Shown: positions 32,183 to 41,884, counted from the stretch's first letter. The stretch: 64,000 nt of DNA from Cohnella zeiphila (GCF_014212055.1 NZ_JACJVO010000046.1:1-64000); one strand, 5' to 3'. Numbers and translations are program-made. The notes: generated by a model from the sequence alone, not told the origin.

Positions 32183-35092
32183 TCAGCCCGAAAATTCCGT
32201 CTTGCGAAGAAGCGGATGCATCGTGCCTTTGCCGTCCCATACGAACGCCCGTATGCTCGCCCCTTCAAGATCGGCGGGTAGGACGAGCGTAGCGGTCAGC
32301 GTACCGGTCGTAAAGCTCTTGACATTCGCGCTCTCCGTGTCCGAGAGCAGCAGCCCGTCGGCATTGTACACGCCCGCGATAAGCGTCACGCTCCGGTCGG
32401 CGTCCGTGGAGTTGACGATCGTCGTCGACACCTTCACGATGCCGCCCGGCTGCAGTGCCGCAATCGGCGCCCCCGAGCCGTCCGTGAAGCTCGGCACCGT
32501 CACCGTCAGCCCGCTGCCGACGATGACGGTCGCATCGTTCGAAGCGAGCTGTCTCCCGCCTAGGGTCACGACAGCTCGAATATGAGCCGTTCCGGCCGCT
32601 TGCCCGGCGACGATCCCTTCCCCCGATACGGTCGCGATCGCGGGAGCGTCGCTGGAATAGGCGATCGCAACGCCCTCAGCCCGCAGATCGACCGTCCGGC
32701 CGCTCTCGTCCGAGCCGACAACGGACAAAGAGGTGCTGTCTCCGACTCTGAGCTGAGGCTTGTCGGCCATGATCGCCACCTTGGAGATGCTGTCCGGTCC
32801 GAAATCGGCCAAATATTGAAACTTCACCGCATCCGCCACCACTTTATCGTCGGCCAAATCGGATACCGCAACCGAACCTTCCGTGCCCGCTTTGAACTTG
32901 TGGTTGCCGAGCAGCACCCATTGCCCCGCTGCCGACGTATATTCGTTGACGGTATAGGCTTTCGATCCTCCGTCGAACTGCACGCGGAAGGCGGCGTTCG
33001 TCGCCCGGCTCTCGTTGCCGGCTCGAGGAGGCAGCCAGATATACACGCCGTAATAGCCGTCCTGCGCCAGGTTCGGCGTCCAGGTGACCGTCTTCGTCCC
33101 GCTTCCTTTCGCGGCGAAAACATATCCGTCCCGGTAGCCTCCGGCGGCCGCCGTCCACGTGCCGGCCTTGGCCGCGTCGGCGTCGTCCACGACGACGGCC
33201 GCGCTCGTCGTCCGCGCCGCGACCGGACTGCTCGGCGCCGATTCGTTGCCCGACAAGTCCCGGGCCACGACATAGAACGAATAATCGGTGTCGGCGCTCA
33301 GCCCCGTCAACGTAACGGAATTGCCCATCATGACCGACGCCAGCTTCTCGTCCGTCGCCGCGTTAAAGATGTCGGCATCCAGCGGCACGCCGTTCTCGGA
33401 CGCGGTCCACGCCAGCGTCACCGTCGTGTCGGTCCGCCCCTTGACTTGAAGGCCGGCCGGCGCGTCCGGAGGCGTCGAATCGCTTTTCGTGCTGGCCGGA
33501 TCTTCGAACGCTCCGATGTCGGGCGAGCCCGTATACAGCGGGTTCCCCCCGAAATCCAGGCCGCCGTTCCCGTCCACGACGCGGCCTTCCCCGATCAGCG
33601 GCGAGTCGGCGCTCAGGCGGAAGCCGTTCGCCTTGTCCATGCCGTCTCCGCCGGACGGATCGACGAACTTCGGATCGACGCTCAGGTTGCGGACGCCCTG
33701 GCTCGGCGGCGTCGACCCGTAGAAATCGTTGTTGTAGAAAGCCGGCCCCGCCGGGTAAGATTTGCTGCCTTTGGCCGTATAGAAAATGTTGTTGATGTAC
33801 GTCGACTTCGGATTGTCCGACAGCAGGATGCCGTCGCCGTTGTCGTTGTAGAACACGTTGTTGTAGAAAACGCCGTTGTCGTGCACTTCCACCGTGTTGC
33901 CCGACGCGCGGAAGTGCCGGTCGTTGCGGCTGATGTTGTACCGGTAATAGTTCGTGCCGTTCTGCAGCTGGCCCATGTCCATGACGAAGCCGCCGGCGTT
34001 GTCGTGGGAGTAGTTGTATTCGAAAATATGGTCGCCCTGCGCCTGAATGTCCGTGTCGAACGCCGAGGAGTCGGTCTGCGCGGCGTTCAGGTAATGCACG
34101 CGGGCCACTTCATTATGACGGAAAGTAGCGCCGTTCGTTTTCCAAACCCAGACGCCGGCGATCCATTTAAAGTCGTACGAGTTGATGCCGACGTCGTACA
34201 CGGCGTTGTTCTCGATGAGCGGATTTTCGGCCACGCCGATGACGATGCCGTCCGAGCCCGTCTTGTCGATCGTGTTGTTGCGGACGACGATATTTTTATG
34301 GTACAGCGCCGTATCGTTCATGTAGCCGTCGACGTTGATGCCGATCGTGCGGATATCGTGAATGTAGCTGTTCTCGATCGTCAGGCCGTTGAAATACGCA
34401 TGTTTGTCCGCGGCGACGTTCGGCTCCCACTCCCAGGCGTTGACCTGGATGGCCGCGTTGGCGTTCTTGTTGACCGTCTCCCCGTCCGTGTCGGTCACCC
34501 AGTCTTCCCCGCTGACGGAGATGCCGGTCACGTCGTGGATGTCCAGGCTTTTGAGCTCGATGGAGCTCATCGGGCCCTCGTGATGGGAGATGACCCAGAC
34601 GCCGGACCGCCGGTAAAAATCCGACTTGTAATCGTCGTAATTCGCCGCATTGTAGTTCGTGATCTCGATGTCCTGCAGCGTGACGTACTGGCGGTTCTCG
34701 ATCCGGACCGCGTAGCTTCCCCCGCCGCCGTTAATGATCGGCTTGGCGTCTCCTCCGTACGAGCCGATCGTAATCTGCCCATCCGCGCTGCCGGAGAACG
34801 TCACGTCGAACGACGAATTCCAGACGCCGCCCGACTTCAGCAGGATTTGATCGCCGGGCCGGAACAAGCCCGCGCCGCCCACGGAGCTGACGTGGCTCAG
34901 CGTTCGCCAGGGCTGGCCGGCGCTCGTCCCGCTGTTGCTGTCGTTGCCGGCTGCGGAATCCACGTAGTAGGTCGTGCCGGCATCCGAAGCCTCGGCCGCG
35001 CCGGCGCCGCCGATTCCGACGGCGGCCATTTGGAGCGCCAACGAGCAGGCGACGGCCAACAGCCATGCCTTCCACCGCTTGCTTGCCTTCAT
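32183..35092 (-). CDS. Secreted right-handed beta-helix protein with FN3, golvesin-like and BIG2 domains
   Basis: This 969-residue exported protein has a signal peptide (about 1-35). A pectate-lyase-like right-handed beta-helix (about 38-525) opens with the typical TTYYVDSAAGNDSNSGTSAG and DILLKSGG-like start and has many N-rich turns. An FN3 domain (about 530-620), a golvesin/xanthan-lyase-type beta-sandwich (about 625-755; YYGVYIWLPPRAGNES), a bacterial Ig-like BIG2 domain (about 760-845) and a C-terminal beta domain follow. It may bind or cleave an acidic polysaccharide; catalytic residues cannot be assigned. AAGGAGG precedes the ATG at 35092, and that site lies inside the end of the upstream cohesin-SLH gene, so the two are coupled. 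Confidence 0.85.
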   Translation of the reverse strand: MKASKRWKAWLLAVACSLALQMAAVGIGGAGAAEASDAGTTYYVDSAAGNDSNSGTSAGQPWRTLSHVSSVGGAGLFRPGDQILLKSGGVWNSSFDVTFSGSADGQITIGSYGGDAKPIINGGGGSYAVRIENRQYVTLQDIEITNYNAANYDDYKSDFYRRSGVWVISHHEGPMSSIELKSLDIHDVTGISVSGEDWVTDTDGETVNKNANAAIQVNAWEWEPNVAADKHAYFNGLTIENSYIHDIRTIGINVDGYMNDTALYHKNIVVRNNTIDKTGSDGIVIGVAENPLIENNAVYDVGINSYDFKWIAGVWVWKTNGATFRHNEVARVHYLNAAQTDSSAFDTDIQAQGDHIFEYNYSHDNAGGFVMDMGQLQNGTNYYRYNISRNDRHFRASGNTVEVHDNGVFYNNVFYNDNGDGILLSDNPKSTYINNIFYTAKGSKSYPAGPAFYNNDFYGSTPPSQGVRNLSVDPKFVDPSGGDGMDKANGFRLSADSPLIGEGRVVDGNGGLDFGGNPLYTGSPDIGAFEDPASTKSDSTPPDAPAGLQVKGRTDTTVTLAWTASENGVPLDADIFNAATDEKLASVMMGNSVTLTGLSADTDYSFYVVARDLSGNESAPSSPVAARTTSAAVVVDDADAAKAGTWTAAAGGYRDGYVFAAKGSGTKTVTWTPNLAQDGYYGVYIWLPPRAGNESRATNAAFRVQFDGGSKAYTVNEYTSAAGQWVLLGNHKFKAGTEGSVAVSDLADDKVVADAVKFQYLADFGPDSISKVAIMADKPQLRVGDSTSLSVVGSDESGRTVDLRAEGVAIAYSSDAPAIATVSGEGIVAGQAAGTAHIRAVVTLGGRQLASNDATVIVGSGLTVTVPSFTDGSGAPIAALQPGGIVKVSTTIVNSTDADRSVTLIAGVYNADGLLLSDTESANVKSFTTGTLTATLVLPADLEGASIRAFVWDGKGTMHPLLRKTEFSG

Positions 35093-35096
35093 ATCG

Positions 35097-36137
35097 TTAT
35101 CCTCCTTCGCTTGTCTTCGCATCGATCATTCGCAGCAGAACAACCGCCGCTTCCGCGCGGGTCGTCGCTCCGTCGGGCGCAAACACCCCGCCGCTTCTTC
35201 CGCTCAACAGCTTTCTCACAGTGGCGATCGCAACGGAAGGGCGCGCCCAAGCGGCGATTCGATCCGCGTCGGCGTAAACTGCTAGCTTCTCCGTGCCGGC
35301 CGGCCTCCCGCCCGAGGAGCGAACGGCCATCGCCGCGAGCTCGGCGCGCGTGATCGGCTGGGCCGGACGGAACCGGCCGTCGGCATAGCCGCCGATCCAG
35401 CCCGCTCCCGCCGCGGCGGCGACGTCTTCCTTCCCCCAGGACGGAATGGCGGACGAATCCCGGAACACGCGCCCGCTTCCAGCTCCCGCTCCCGCTTCCG
35501 GATGCAGGGCCCGGGCCAGCATGACCGCGAACTCCGCCCGCGTCACCGGGCGATTCGGCATGAAGCGGCCGTCGGCGCCGCCCTGCACGATGCCGAGCGC
35601 AGCAGCCCGGAGAATGGCGGCTTCCGCCCAGTGGCCGGCGATGTCGCTTAAGGCCTGGGAGCCCCCAATCGCCGCGCCCACACGGCCGCCTCCCGCCACC
35701 GTCGCGACGTTCAAGCCGGAATCGACCAGCTTCGTCTCCGCGAGCGATATTTGCGCCTGACCGGGCGCCACCGCCGCGAACGTCAGCGTAGCCAGCGTCA
35801 GCGTGCCGCTGTCTCCTCGCCGATTGCCGACCTTCGTATGCGCGATCGTGATCTCGCCGTTCTTCACGATCGGATCGATCGCATAGCCGTCCGACGGACC
35901 GGCGGCGCCCTTCAGCTTGAGACGCTTGTCGTCGTATCGGAGCACGGCTTGGTACGCGTAAACGTCGGACAAAGAGCGTCCGGTCAAGGTCACCTTCAGA
36001 GTTGAGCCGACGGCCGAGTTCGTTCGGTCGATGGACAGCGTGACGGAAGCTTTGCCTTCCGCGTACGCTCCCGCCGTCCGTCCGGCCGAGAACGCCAAGC
36101 CCAGCAGAAGCAGCAGTGCGAGCGCTTTTTTCACCAT
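35097..36137 (-). CDS. Cohesin-domain protein with SLH anchor
   Basis: This 346-residue exported protein has a signal peptide ending near AYAEG, a single cohesin-like domain (about 28-155; VTLSIDRTNSAVGSTLKVTL ... YQAVLRYDDKRLKLKG ... LATLTFAAVAPGQAQI) and three SLH motifs (about 160-346; IVQGGADGRFMPNRPVTRAE, IGGYADGRFRPAQPITRAE, LSGRSGGVFAPDGATTRAE). It is therefore a small cell-surface anchor that could hold dockerin-bearing partners. The gene upstream (36232-39420) ends in a dockerin-like module. The ATG at 36137 has AGGAGAGG upstream. Confidence 0.85.
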   Translation of the reverse strand: MVKKALALLLLLGLAFSAGRTAGAYAEGKASVTLSIDRTNSAVGSTLKVTLTGRSLSDVYAYQAVLRYDDKRLKLKGAAGPSDGYAIDPIVKNGEITIAHTKVGNRRGDSGTLTLATLTFAAVAPGQAQISLAETKLVDSGLNVATVAGGGRVGAAIGGSQALSDIAGHWAEAAILRAAALGIVQGGADGRFMPNRPVTRAEFAVMLARALHPEAGAGAGSGRVFRDSSAIPSWGKEDVAAAAGAGWIGGYADGRFRPAQPITRAELAAMAVRSSGGRPAGTEKLAVYADADRIAAWARPSVAIATVRKLLSGRSGGVFAPDGATTRAEAAVVLLRMIDAKTSEGG

Positions 36138-36231
36138 GCCGTGCCTCTCCTCTCCGCTGTCCGCCCCATCCGCCGGGACGGAACGCCTTCGCGCTTCGCC
36201 CCGGAGGGCAGGCTGCGGACTTCGGCCGCGG

Positions 36232-39200
36232 TTATTCGTTCAGCCAATCGTCGACGATCATCTTCGCGATTCCCGCTAGCGAACGGATCGTAATCTCGCC
36301 TTCGTCGAACAGATCGGCCTGGGCGATCTCCGTCCAATGCGGATCGTCCGACTTCATGCCGTAATATTTCGCCAGGACCGACAGATCCCGGATCGTCAGC
36401 CGGAGTTCTCCGGGCACAAGCGCAATCAGCTTGGTCTTAAACGTTTGAACCGCCGCTTGCAGCGCCGCGACCGCCTGATCGACAACCGTCTGCGTCGCAC
36501 TCGGGCTCTGCAGCACGCCGTTCGCCTGCCCGACCGCAGCGAGCAGCGCATCTCTTGCCGCCTTCGGATATTGCCCGACCTTGGTTCCTTCCTTGGCTGC
36601 TTGAACGATCGCTTGCGCCGCTGCGATCTCCTGCTCCAGCGCCGTCTTGTCCGCGGAGACGACCGGAGGATTGACGCTGCCGAGGAACGCCGCCACCGCT
36701 TGATTCAGCGCGGCGAGCGCGGCAGCCAGCTCTTCCTGCGTGGCATCTGCCTGGTCCGCAACCGCCTGCGCCGTGTCGATGGCGCTCTGCAGCGCGGCTT
36801 TGCTGCCGACCGGATATTGGCCGACGCCGCCGCCCTCCACCGCTCCTTCAAGCGTCGTCTTGGCGCCTTCGATGGCGGCCGCCAGCGCCGAATGGTCGGC
36901 TGCCGTCAGACGGATCGAGAATGTGCCGTCCGCAGCCGCCGCTACGTCCGATTCGTCGGACAGCTGAAAGTTCTGCATCGTGACGACCGTGTCCCCGGTC
37001 CCGGCGTCCGGCTTCGCCTTGGCGCGTACCGTAAACAACGGCCCTTGCGCCGCGAAGTTCGGATCCGTGCTGCCCAGCAGCACCAGAATGGCGCCCGAAT
37101 CCGGCTTGATCGCGGCGTCCAGCACGCTCAGTCCCGGAACGGCCGGCGTCACGACATCGGCGGCGAGGCGGCTGCCGTCCTGCGGATCGGTATCGAACGC
37201 AAGCTTTTCCTTGTCGTAATGGATTTCCGCCTGCATCATATTGAATTTCCGGTCCCCGGCGCCCTGCACGCCCGCCTGAAGCCGGATCTCGCTGCCGAGA
37301 GCCGCGGTATCCGGGCCGCTAATCGTCGCTTGCAGCCCGCCGCTCGGCTCCGTTCCCTCATCCCCTGGCGTAAATTCGAACGTTACGCTCGTCGGCCGGA
37401 CGACGCCGTCCCCGCCGACCGCCGCCGTATAGGACCCGCTCGCGTAGGCGTCGCCGACGATTGGGAACGTGAAGGCGTATTGCCCATCCGAGTCGCTCGG
37501 AGCCTGATCCACGTAAGCGGTCGCGCCGTTCGGATCGGTCACCCGGAGCGTCACGTCTTTCCCGGCGACGTCGAGGGTCCGGCCGGACACGGTAATCCGG
37601 TTCGACTCGTCGACGTTCGCTTCGGCGGTAATGTTCTGCGCCGGAGGAGAACCGGCTTCCAGACGGGCCGTGCCCCATTGGCCTCTGCTTTTTTTGAGCG
37701 TCTCCCCGGTCGTCGTCCATCCCCACTGGCCCCGGCTCGGAGATCCGCCGTCGTTCAGCACCGCGTTCAGCAGGATGCTCTTGCCGTCCCACGGATTCGA
37801 GATGCCGAGCTCGCTAAGCGGGATCGCCGCTTCCAGCGTATAGCCCAAGCCGCTCGCTTCCTTCGCCGCCTCGAGCGGAATCGGCGGATACATAAACGCG
37901 GAATTGCGGTATACGTACGATTGCGGACCGTTGCTGACGCTTCCGCTCAGGACGACCTGAACGTCGCTCGGCAGCATCGTATTTTTCAGCTCCGGATGCT
38001 GGCTGTAATCCAGATCCTCCGTTCCGACGAACAGCTCCAGATTGTCTCCGGCCCAAATCCCGCTGCCCGTATTCTCGTTGATCATCGGTGTCGGATCTTG
38101 AATAAGCGCGCCTACGTACAGATTGTCGGCGTCGTATTGGAAATAAATTTTCGCGCCGTGATCGTCGCCGTTCGCATCGGTGATGCCCGCCAGCGTGATG
38201 GCGTTCGCTCCCTGCCATTCGCCCGTCGGCTTGCCGCTGTCATCCAATTCGACGGCGCCGTTGATCGAGACCGGGCCGCCCGCCTGCTTAATCGTCGTTA
38301 GACCCGGCGTCTCCTCCGAGCCTCCGTCGTCCGCCGGCTCGCCGTAGCCGATGGCGATTCCGGTCATCCGCGGATGCTTCATGCCGTACAGCTCGCCGGA
38401 AGTAAAGGCCAGCTGACGGATCTGCACGAACCGGGTATCCGCCGGCAGACTCGGAATGTCGACCGTCACCGGCAGCCAGTTGCTGTCGTAGGCCACGGAA
38501 GGCAGGTGGTAAGAGCCGCTCTGCGTCACGTTCGTGTAGCTCGCGCCGTCCGCCGACGCCCAGACTTGGAAGTACGCCGACGGAACAAAATTGAAGTAGC
38601 CCTCCGCATAAACGCTCTTGGCTGTTTTCCCCTCGGGCACTTCGTACGTCAGCGCGCGATCCTCGAGCGTCGCGTCCTTACGCTCGACGTAGCTGAGGTT
38701 GCCGAACGTCCGGGCGTCCCAGATCAGTCCCGGGTCCGTCAGGCCGACCGCATTCAAATTGCTCGGATCGGCTCCCGGCGCCAAGCCGGAGAAGTCCTTC
38801 AACGAATCCGTCACGTAATCGTTGGCGGCGGAGGCTGAAGCTTTGCTCGTCATCGTAATGGTATCGACCGCAAAATTGCCGTAGCTGGAGGAATCGATAA
38901 AATAGCTGGACTCCGGCAGGCGAACATGCAGGTAGCGGGTCCCCGCCTCGATCGGACCCGATACGTAGCTGGCGATCAGTTGGTTCCGGTCGGTCAGCAG
39001 GTCGGGCTTCAGCTTCCGCACCATCGTCACCTCGGCGCCGTCCGTGAACGTCCCCGTCGCGCTGTCGTAGCTCGCCTCAAATACTTTCAATCCGTCGGAC
39101 CCGGTGTAATTCAAAGACCACTTGACAGCGTTTACATCAACCGTCACTCCTTTGAATTCGGTATCGCCCGCATAGTAATACAGATCGCCCGGACCCGTTA

Positions 39201-39420
39201 CCTTCCCGTCCGCCGCGGCGACTCCCGCCGCCTTGAACACATGGTCGAGCGAATCCAACGTGTCCTTGAACTTGCCCGAGCTGTCGAACGCAACGGCGGT
39301 TCCCGTTCCGTCTCCGGCCGCGGCCCCAGCCCGGTCCGCCGACGCGAGCAGCCCGTTCAAGCCGCCGAGAAGCAGACTTGCGACGCCGAGCGTCTTCAGC
39401 CATTTGAACTTCCCGTTCAT
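36232..39420 (-). CDS. Large secreted protein with CBM9-like, cohesin, FIVAR and dockerin-like modules
   Basis: This 1062-residue exported protein has a signal peptide (about 1-33), an N-terminal beta-rich region (about 35-365) and a CBM9-like sugar-binding domain (about 380-590; VSINGAVELDDSGKPTGEW ... YLEAAIPLSEL-like). Beta and cohesin-like domains follow (about 595-850; MMQAEIHYDKEKLAFDT), then two FIVAR-type helical repeats (about 860-1000; VGQYPVGSKAALQSAIDTAQ and VGQYPKAARDALLAAVGQAN) and a dockerin-like end (LTIRDLSVLAKYYG ... LFDEGEITIRSLAGIAKMI). The first calcium loop lacks the usual D-x-N-x-D residues. The start at 39420 follows GGAGATGAAAGG. It probably functions with the neighbouring cohesin-SLH protein. 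Confidence 0.8.
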   Translation of the reverse strand: MNGKFKWLKTLGVASLLLGGLNGLLASADRAGAAAGDGTGTAVAFDSSGKFKDTLDSLDHVFKAAGVAAADGKVTGPGDLYYYAGDTEFKGVTVDVNAVKWSLNYTGSDGLKVFEASYDSATGTFTDGAEVTMVRKLKPDLLTDRNQLIASYVSGPIEAGTRYLHVRLPESSYFIDSSSYGNFAVDTITMTSKASASAANDYVTDSLKDFSGLAPGADPSNLNAVGLTDPGLIWDARTFGNLSYVERKDATLEDRALTYEVPEGKTAKSVYAEGYFNFVPSAYFQVWASADGASYTNVTQSGSYHLPSVAYDSNWLPVTVDIPSLPADTRFVQIRQLAFTSGELYGMKHPRMTGIAIGYGEPADDGGSEETPGLTTIKQAGGPVSINGAVELDDSGKPTGEWQGANAITLAGITDANGDDHGAKIYFQYDADNLYVGALIQDPTPMINENTGSGIWAGDNLELFVGTEDLDYSQHPELKNTMLPSDVQVVLSGSVSNGPQSYVYRNSAFMYPPIPLEAAKEASGLGYTLEAAIPLSELGISNPWDGKSILLNAVLNDGGSPSRGQWGWTTTGETLKKSRGQWGTARLEAGSPPAQNITAEANVDESNRITVSGRTLDVAGKDVTLRVTDPNGATAYVDQAPSDSDGQYAFTFPIVGDAYASGSYTAAVGGDGVVRPTSVTFEFTPGDEGTEPSGGLQATISGPDTAALGSEIRLQAGVQGAGDRKFNMMQAEIHYDKEKLAFDTDPQDGSRLAADVVTPAVPGLSVLDAAIKPDSGAILVLLGSTDPNFAAQGPLFTVRAKAKPDAGTGDTVVTMQNFQLSDESDVAAAADGTFSIRLTAADHSALAAAIEGAKTTLEGAVEGGGVGQYPVGSKAALQSAIDTAQAVADQADATQEELAAALAALNQAVAAFLGSVNPPVVSADKTALEQEIAAAQAIVQAAKEGTKVGQYPKAARDALLAAVGQANGVLQSPSATQTVVDQAVAALQAAVQTFKTKLIALVPGELRLTIRDLSVLAKYYGMKSDDPHWTEIAQADLFDEGEITIRSLAGIAKMIVDDWLNE

Positions 39421-39544
39421 CCTTTCATCTCCTCTCTGATCGGTTCCTGACAAGTCATGCACCAATAGGATACATTTCGTATCTCAAGTCTGACTATGCA
39501 GTAATGTGCCCTTGTTGCCGTTTTTGTGACTTTCTCGCGATAAC

Positions 39545-39587
39545 GAAAAAACGGTCCCCATCGGGAATCGAACCCGAGGAGACCGTA
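39545..39587 (-). terminator. Intrinsic terminator of ydhK
   Basis: A long stem (ACGGTC-TCC-TCGGG and complement) is closed by a short loop and followed on the minus strand by T6. The loop region happens to resemble a tRNA T-arm, but no tRNA body is present. Confidence 0.85.
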
Positions 39588-39625
39588 CGAATATTCATAC
39601 GTGACGCCGCAATCGGCCGTTTAGA

Positions 39626-40210
39626 CTACATACCTGACATTTTGCCGCCGCCGGCGGCATCGCTCTCGTTCGAAAGTTCGCTCTCCGTCACCCATTTATG
39701 ATTTTTCACCATTTCCCCACCCGTGGTCGGCATGTAATCGACCATATAAACCGTCGTTTGCTCCGCGGAATCGATCGTCGCCTTCGCTCCGTCCATTCCT
39801 TCCATGTGATCGGCTTGCAAAACGACCTCGTCCCCGGGTTGGAACGGCTTGTCTCCGGCATCCTTGATTTCCTCGTGAATGACCCATTTATGGCCGGTCA
39901 CCCTCTTGCCGCCCGTCGTCGGCGTATACGATACGACATACGCGGTCGTGCTGTAGGCGCCCACGATCGTCGCCTTCGCTCCGTTCATACCTTCCATATG
40001 TTCGGCTTTGATGATCGCGCGGCTGCCTTCCGGAAAGGCCGGATGTTCCGCCTTCTTCAACCCTGCGGGAACTTCTCCGGACCCGGAATGGTTCATGCTT
40101 TCCATGCTTTCCATGTCGGACATGCCCGAATCGCTCGTATTTTTTCCGCATGCGCTTAAAGCAAGAACGACCAACAGCAGGATCCCGTATAAAGTCCATC
40201 TTTTCCTCAT
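39626..40210 (-). CDS. ydhK: YdhK-family lipoprotein (two DUF1541 repeats)
   Basis: This 194-residue lipoprotein has a lipobox LSAC with cysteine 21. A methionine/histidine-rich linker (MSDMESMESMNHSG) is followed by two DUF1541 repeats, each with the motif AxHMEGMxGAKATI and a YxPTTGG-K-V...HKWV ending. The Met/His content and the CsoR-like operator in its promoter point towards copper or another soft metal, but no binding function has been shown here. GAGGAG precedes the ATG at 40210. It is monocistronic with its own terminator. Confidence 0.87.
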   Translation of the reverse strand: MRKRWTLYGILLLVVLALSACGKNTSDSGMSDMESMESMNHSGSGEVPAGLKKAEHPAFPEGSRAIIKAEHMEGMNGAKATIVGAYSTTAYVVSYTPTTGGKRVTGHKWVIHEEIKDAGDKPFQPGDEVVLQADHMEGMDGAKATIDSAEQTTVYMVDYMPTTGGEMVKNHKWVTESELSNESDAAGGGKMSGM

Positions 40211-40256
40211 TGCCGCAACGCTCCTCGTCTGACGAATTTATCCACTCGCTTTTTAT

Positions 40257-40285
40257 AGTATACCCCCCTATAGTATATTAGTCAA
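40257..40285 (-). promoter_or_regulatory. Sigma-A promoter with CsoR-like operator in the spacer (ydhK)
   Basis: On the minus strand TTGACT (40280-40285) and TATACT (40257-40262) are separated by exactly 17 bases. The spacer contains ATACTATAGGGGGG, so that a G6 tract is flanked by TATA-type inverted sequences (ATACTATA ... TATACTATA). AT-flanked G-tracts of this form are the operators of CsoR/RcnR-family metal repressors. No csoR gene is in the window. Confidence 0.6.
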
Positions 40286-40304
40286 ATACTCGGCCTTGCA
40301 GCCG

Positions 40305-40381
40305 AAAAAAAACGGCACGCCCCGGTGCCACTGAAGCCGCAGCAACCATTGGCTTCCGCAAGAGAAAAACAAGGCGTGCCG
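40305..40381 (-). terminator. Long-stem terminator of the MHS transporter gene
   Basis: CGGCACGCC (40313-40321) pairs with GGCGTGCCG (40373-40381) around a structured loop, and an eight-base T run follows on the minus strand. Confidence 0.75.
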
Positions 40382-40387
40382 CGCCGG

Positions 40388-41884
40388 CTATCGGTCGGAC
40401 TCCGGATGGGAGCCTGCTTCTTCGAGCTGTACCTGCTCCTCGTACCACCACATCGCTTCTTCCGGCTCTTCCAGAATGTCCGGAATCTCCTTTTTCTCCT
40501 CCACCGCCGGCGCCGAGCCGCGCAGCGCCCGTCCGGACGTCTCCGTTACATACATGGTCACAACCGCCAGCCCGATGATCGAGGTGCCGACCAGGAAATA
40601 TGCCGGAACGAGCCGATTGTCCGTCAGATTGATCAGCCAGGCCATGACGAGCGGAGTCGTGCCGCCGAACAGCGAAGCGGATACGTTGTACGTGATGGCG
40701 AGCGCCCCGTACCGCACATCCGTAAAGAAAAGGGCAGGCAGCAGGGACGGCATCGTTCCTTGGAAGCAAGCCAAGAAGACGGCCAAGCAAAGCAGGCCGG
40801 CGAACACGAGGCCGTTATTTCCGCTGCCGATCCAGAGGAAGGCCGGCAAGGACAGGACGAGCAGCCCGATCAAGCCTCCCTGAATAATCCGCTTGTTGCC
40901 GACCCGGTCGCTGAAAAAGCCCATCGCCAGCACGATCGGAATCATGATGAACATGACGATCAGAATGAGCAGAAGCCCCTTCGTCTCCCCGTACCCCAGC
41001 ACCGCGGTGAGATGGGACGGCATGTAGGACAGCACCATGTAATCGACGACATTGTAAAAGAAGACGAGCACCATGCCGATCGCGAGCGCCCGCCAATGGA
41101 CCGACAGCATCTCCTTGAGCGGAGCCGACTTCCGGCTTTCCTTCGACTGCTCCATGGCTTCGAAAGCGGGCGTCTCCTCCAAGTGGTTGCGCAAGTAGAG
41201 ACCGACAAGGCCGATCGGCGCCGCCACGAAAAACGGAATCCGCCACCCCCAGGCGATCATGCCGCTCTCCCCGAGCAGGTACGTGAGCAGCGTCACGAGT
41301 CCCGAGCCGGCAATATAGCCGGCTAGCGTCCCCACCTCCAGGCCGCTGGACAGAAATCCCCGTTTCTTATCCGGCGTCGACTCCGCGATAAATGTCATCG
41401 CGCCGGAGTACTCGCCGCCCGTGGAGAATCCTTGCACCAGCCGGGCCAGGAGCAGCAGGACGGATGCCGTCGCGCCGATGGACGCATAGCTCGGAATCAG
41501 CCCGATGCTCAGCGTGGCGAGCGACATCATCAGCAGCGTGACCGTCAATATCTTTTTGCGCCCCAACCGGTCCCCGAGCCTTCCAAAAAACAAGCCTCCG
41601 AACGGACGTACGATAAAGGCGACGGAGAACGTGGCGAACGTGTACACAAGTTGAACCGGACCGCTCATGGCCGGAAAAAACACCTTGCCGATCGTGACCG
41701 CCAAATAAGAGTAAATTCCGAAGTCGAACCACTCCATGGCGTTGCCGAGCGCGGTCGCCACCACGGCTTTGCGCGCGGATCTCGTATCGACGACCGTAAT
41801 ATCCTGCTTCCTCAGCTTCGGCGGCCTGGCTTTTCTTCGAAGCGGCAGCCCCGCCTTCCATCCTTTGAGCTCGCGTTCCTCCAC
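40388..41884 (-). CDS. MFS transporter of the metabolite:H+ symporter (ProP/MHS) family
   Basis: This 498-residue membrane protein has 12 transmembrane segments and the MHS signature: ATALGNAMEWFDFGIYSYLA, RPFGGLFFGRLGDRLGRKK, LLLLARLVQGFSTGGEYSGA and GAWRIPF-like WGWRIPFFVAAPIG. Relatives carry proline/betaine, dicarboxylates or alpha-ketoglutarate into the cell. The C-terminal tail is acidic rather than the coiled coil of ProP, which argues against ProP-style osmosensing. The start is the GTG at 41884 with GGGGAG about 11 bases upstream. It appears monocistronic. Confidence 0.87.
   Translation of the reverse strand: MEERELKGWKAGLPLRRKARPPKLRKQDITVVDTRSARKAVVATALGNAMEWFDFGIYSYLAVTIGKVFFPAMSGPVQLVYTFATFSVAFIVRPFGGLFFGRLGDRLGRKKILTVTLLMMSLATLSIGLIPSYASIGATASVLLLLARLVQGFSTGGEYSGAMTFIAESTPDKKRGFLSSGLEVGTLAGYIAGSGLVTLLTYLLGESGMIAWGWRIPFFVAAPIGLVGLYLRNHLEETPAFEAMEQSKESRKSAPLKEMLSVHWRALAIGMVLVFFYNVVDYMVLSYMPSHLTAVLGYGETKGLLLILIVMFIMIPIVLAMGFFSDRVGNKRIIQGGLIGLLVLSLPAFLWIGSGNNGLVFAGLLCLAVFLACFQGTMPSLLPALFFTDVRYGALAITYNVSASLFGGTTPLVMAWLINLTDNRLVPAYFLVGTSIIGLAVVTMYVTETSGRALRGSAPAVEEKKEIPDILEEPEEAMWWYEEQVQLEEAGSHPESDR

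Noticed and set aside
39551..39586. Sequence resembling a tRNA T-arm (GGGTTCGATTCCC on the minus strand)
   Set aside because: The flanks pair as a simple terminator stem followed by T6; there is no D-arm, anticodon arm or acceptor stem.
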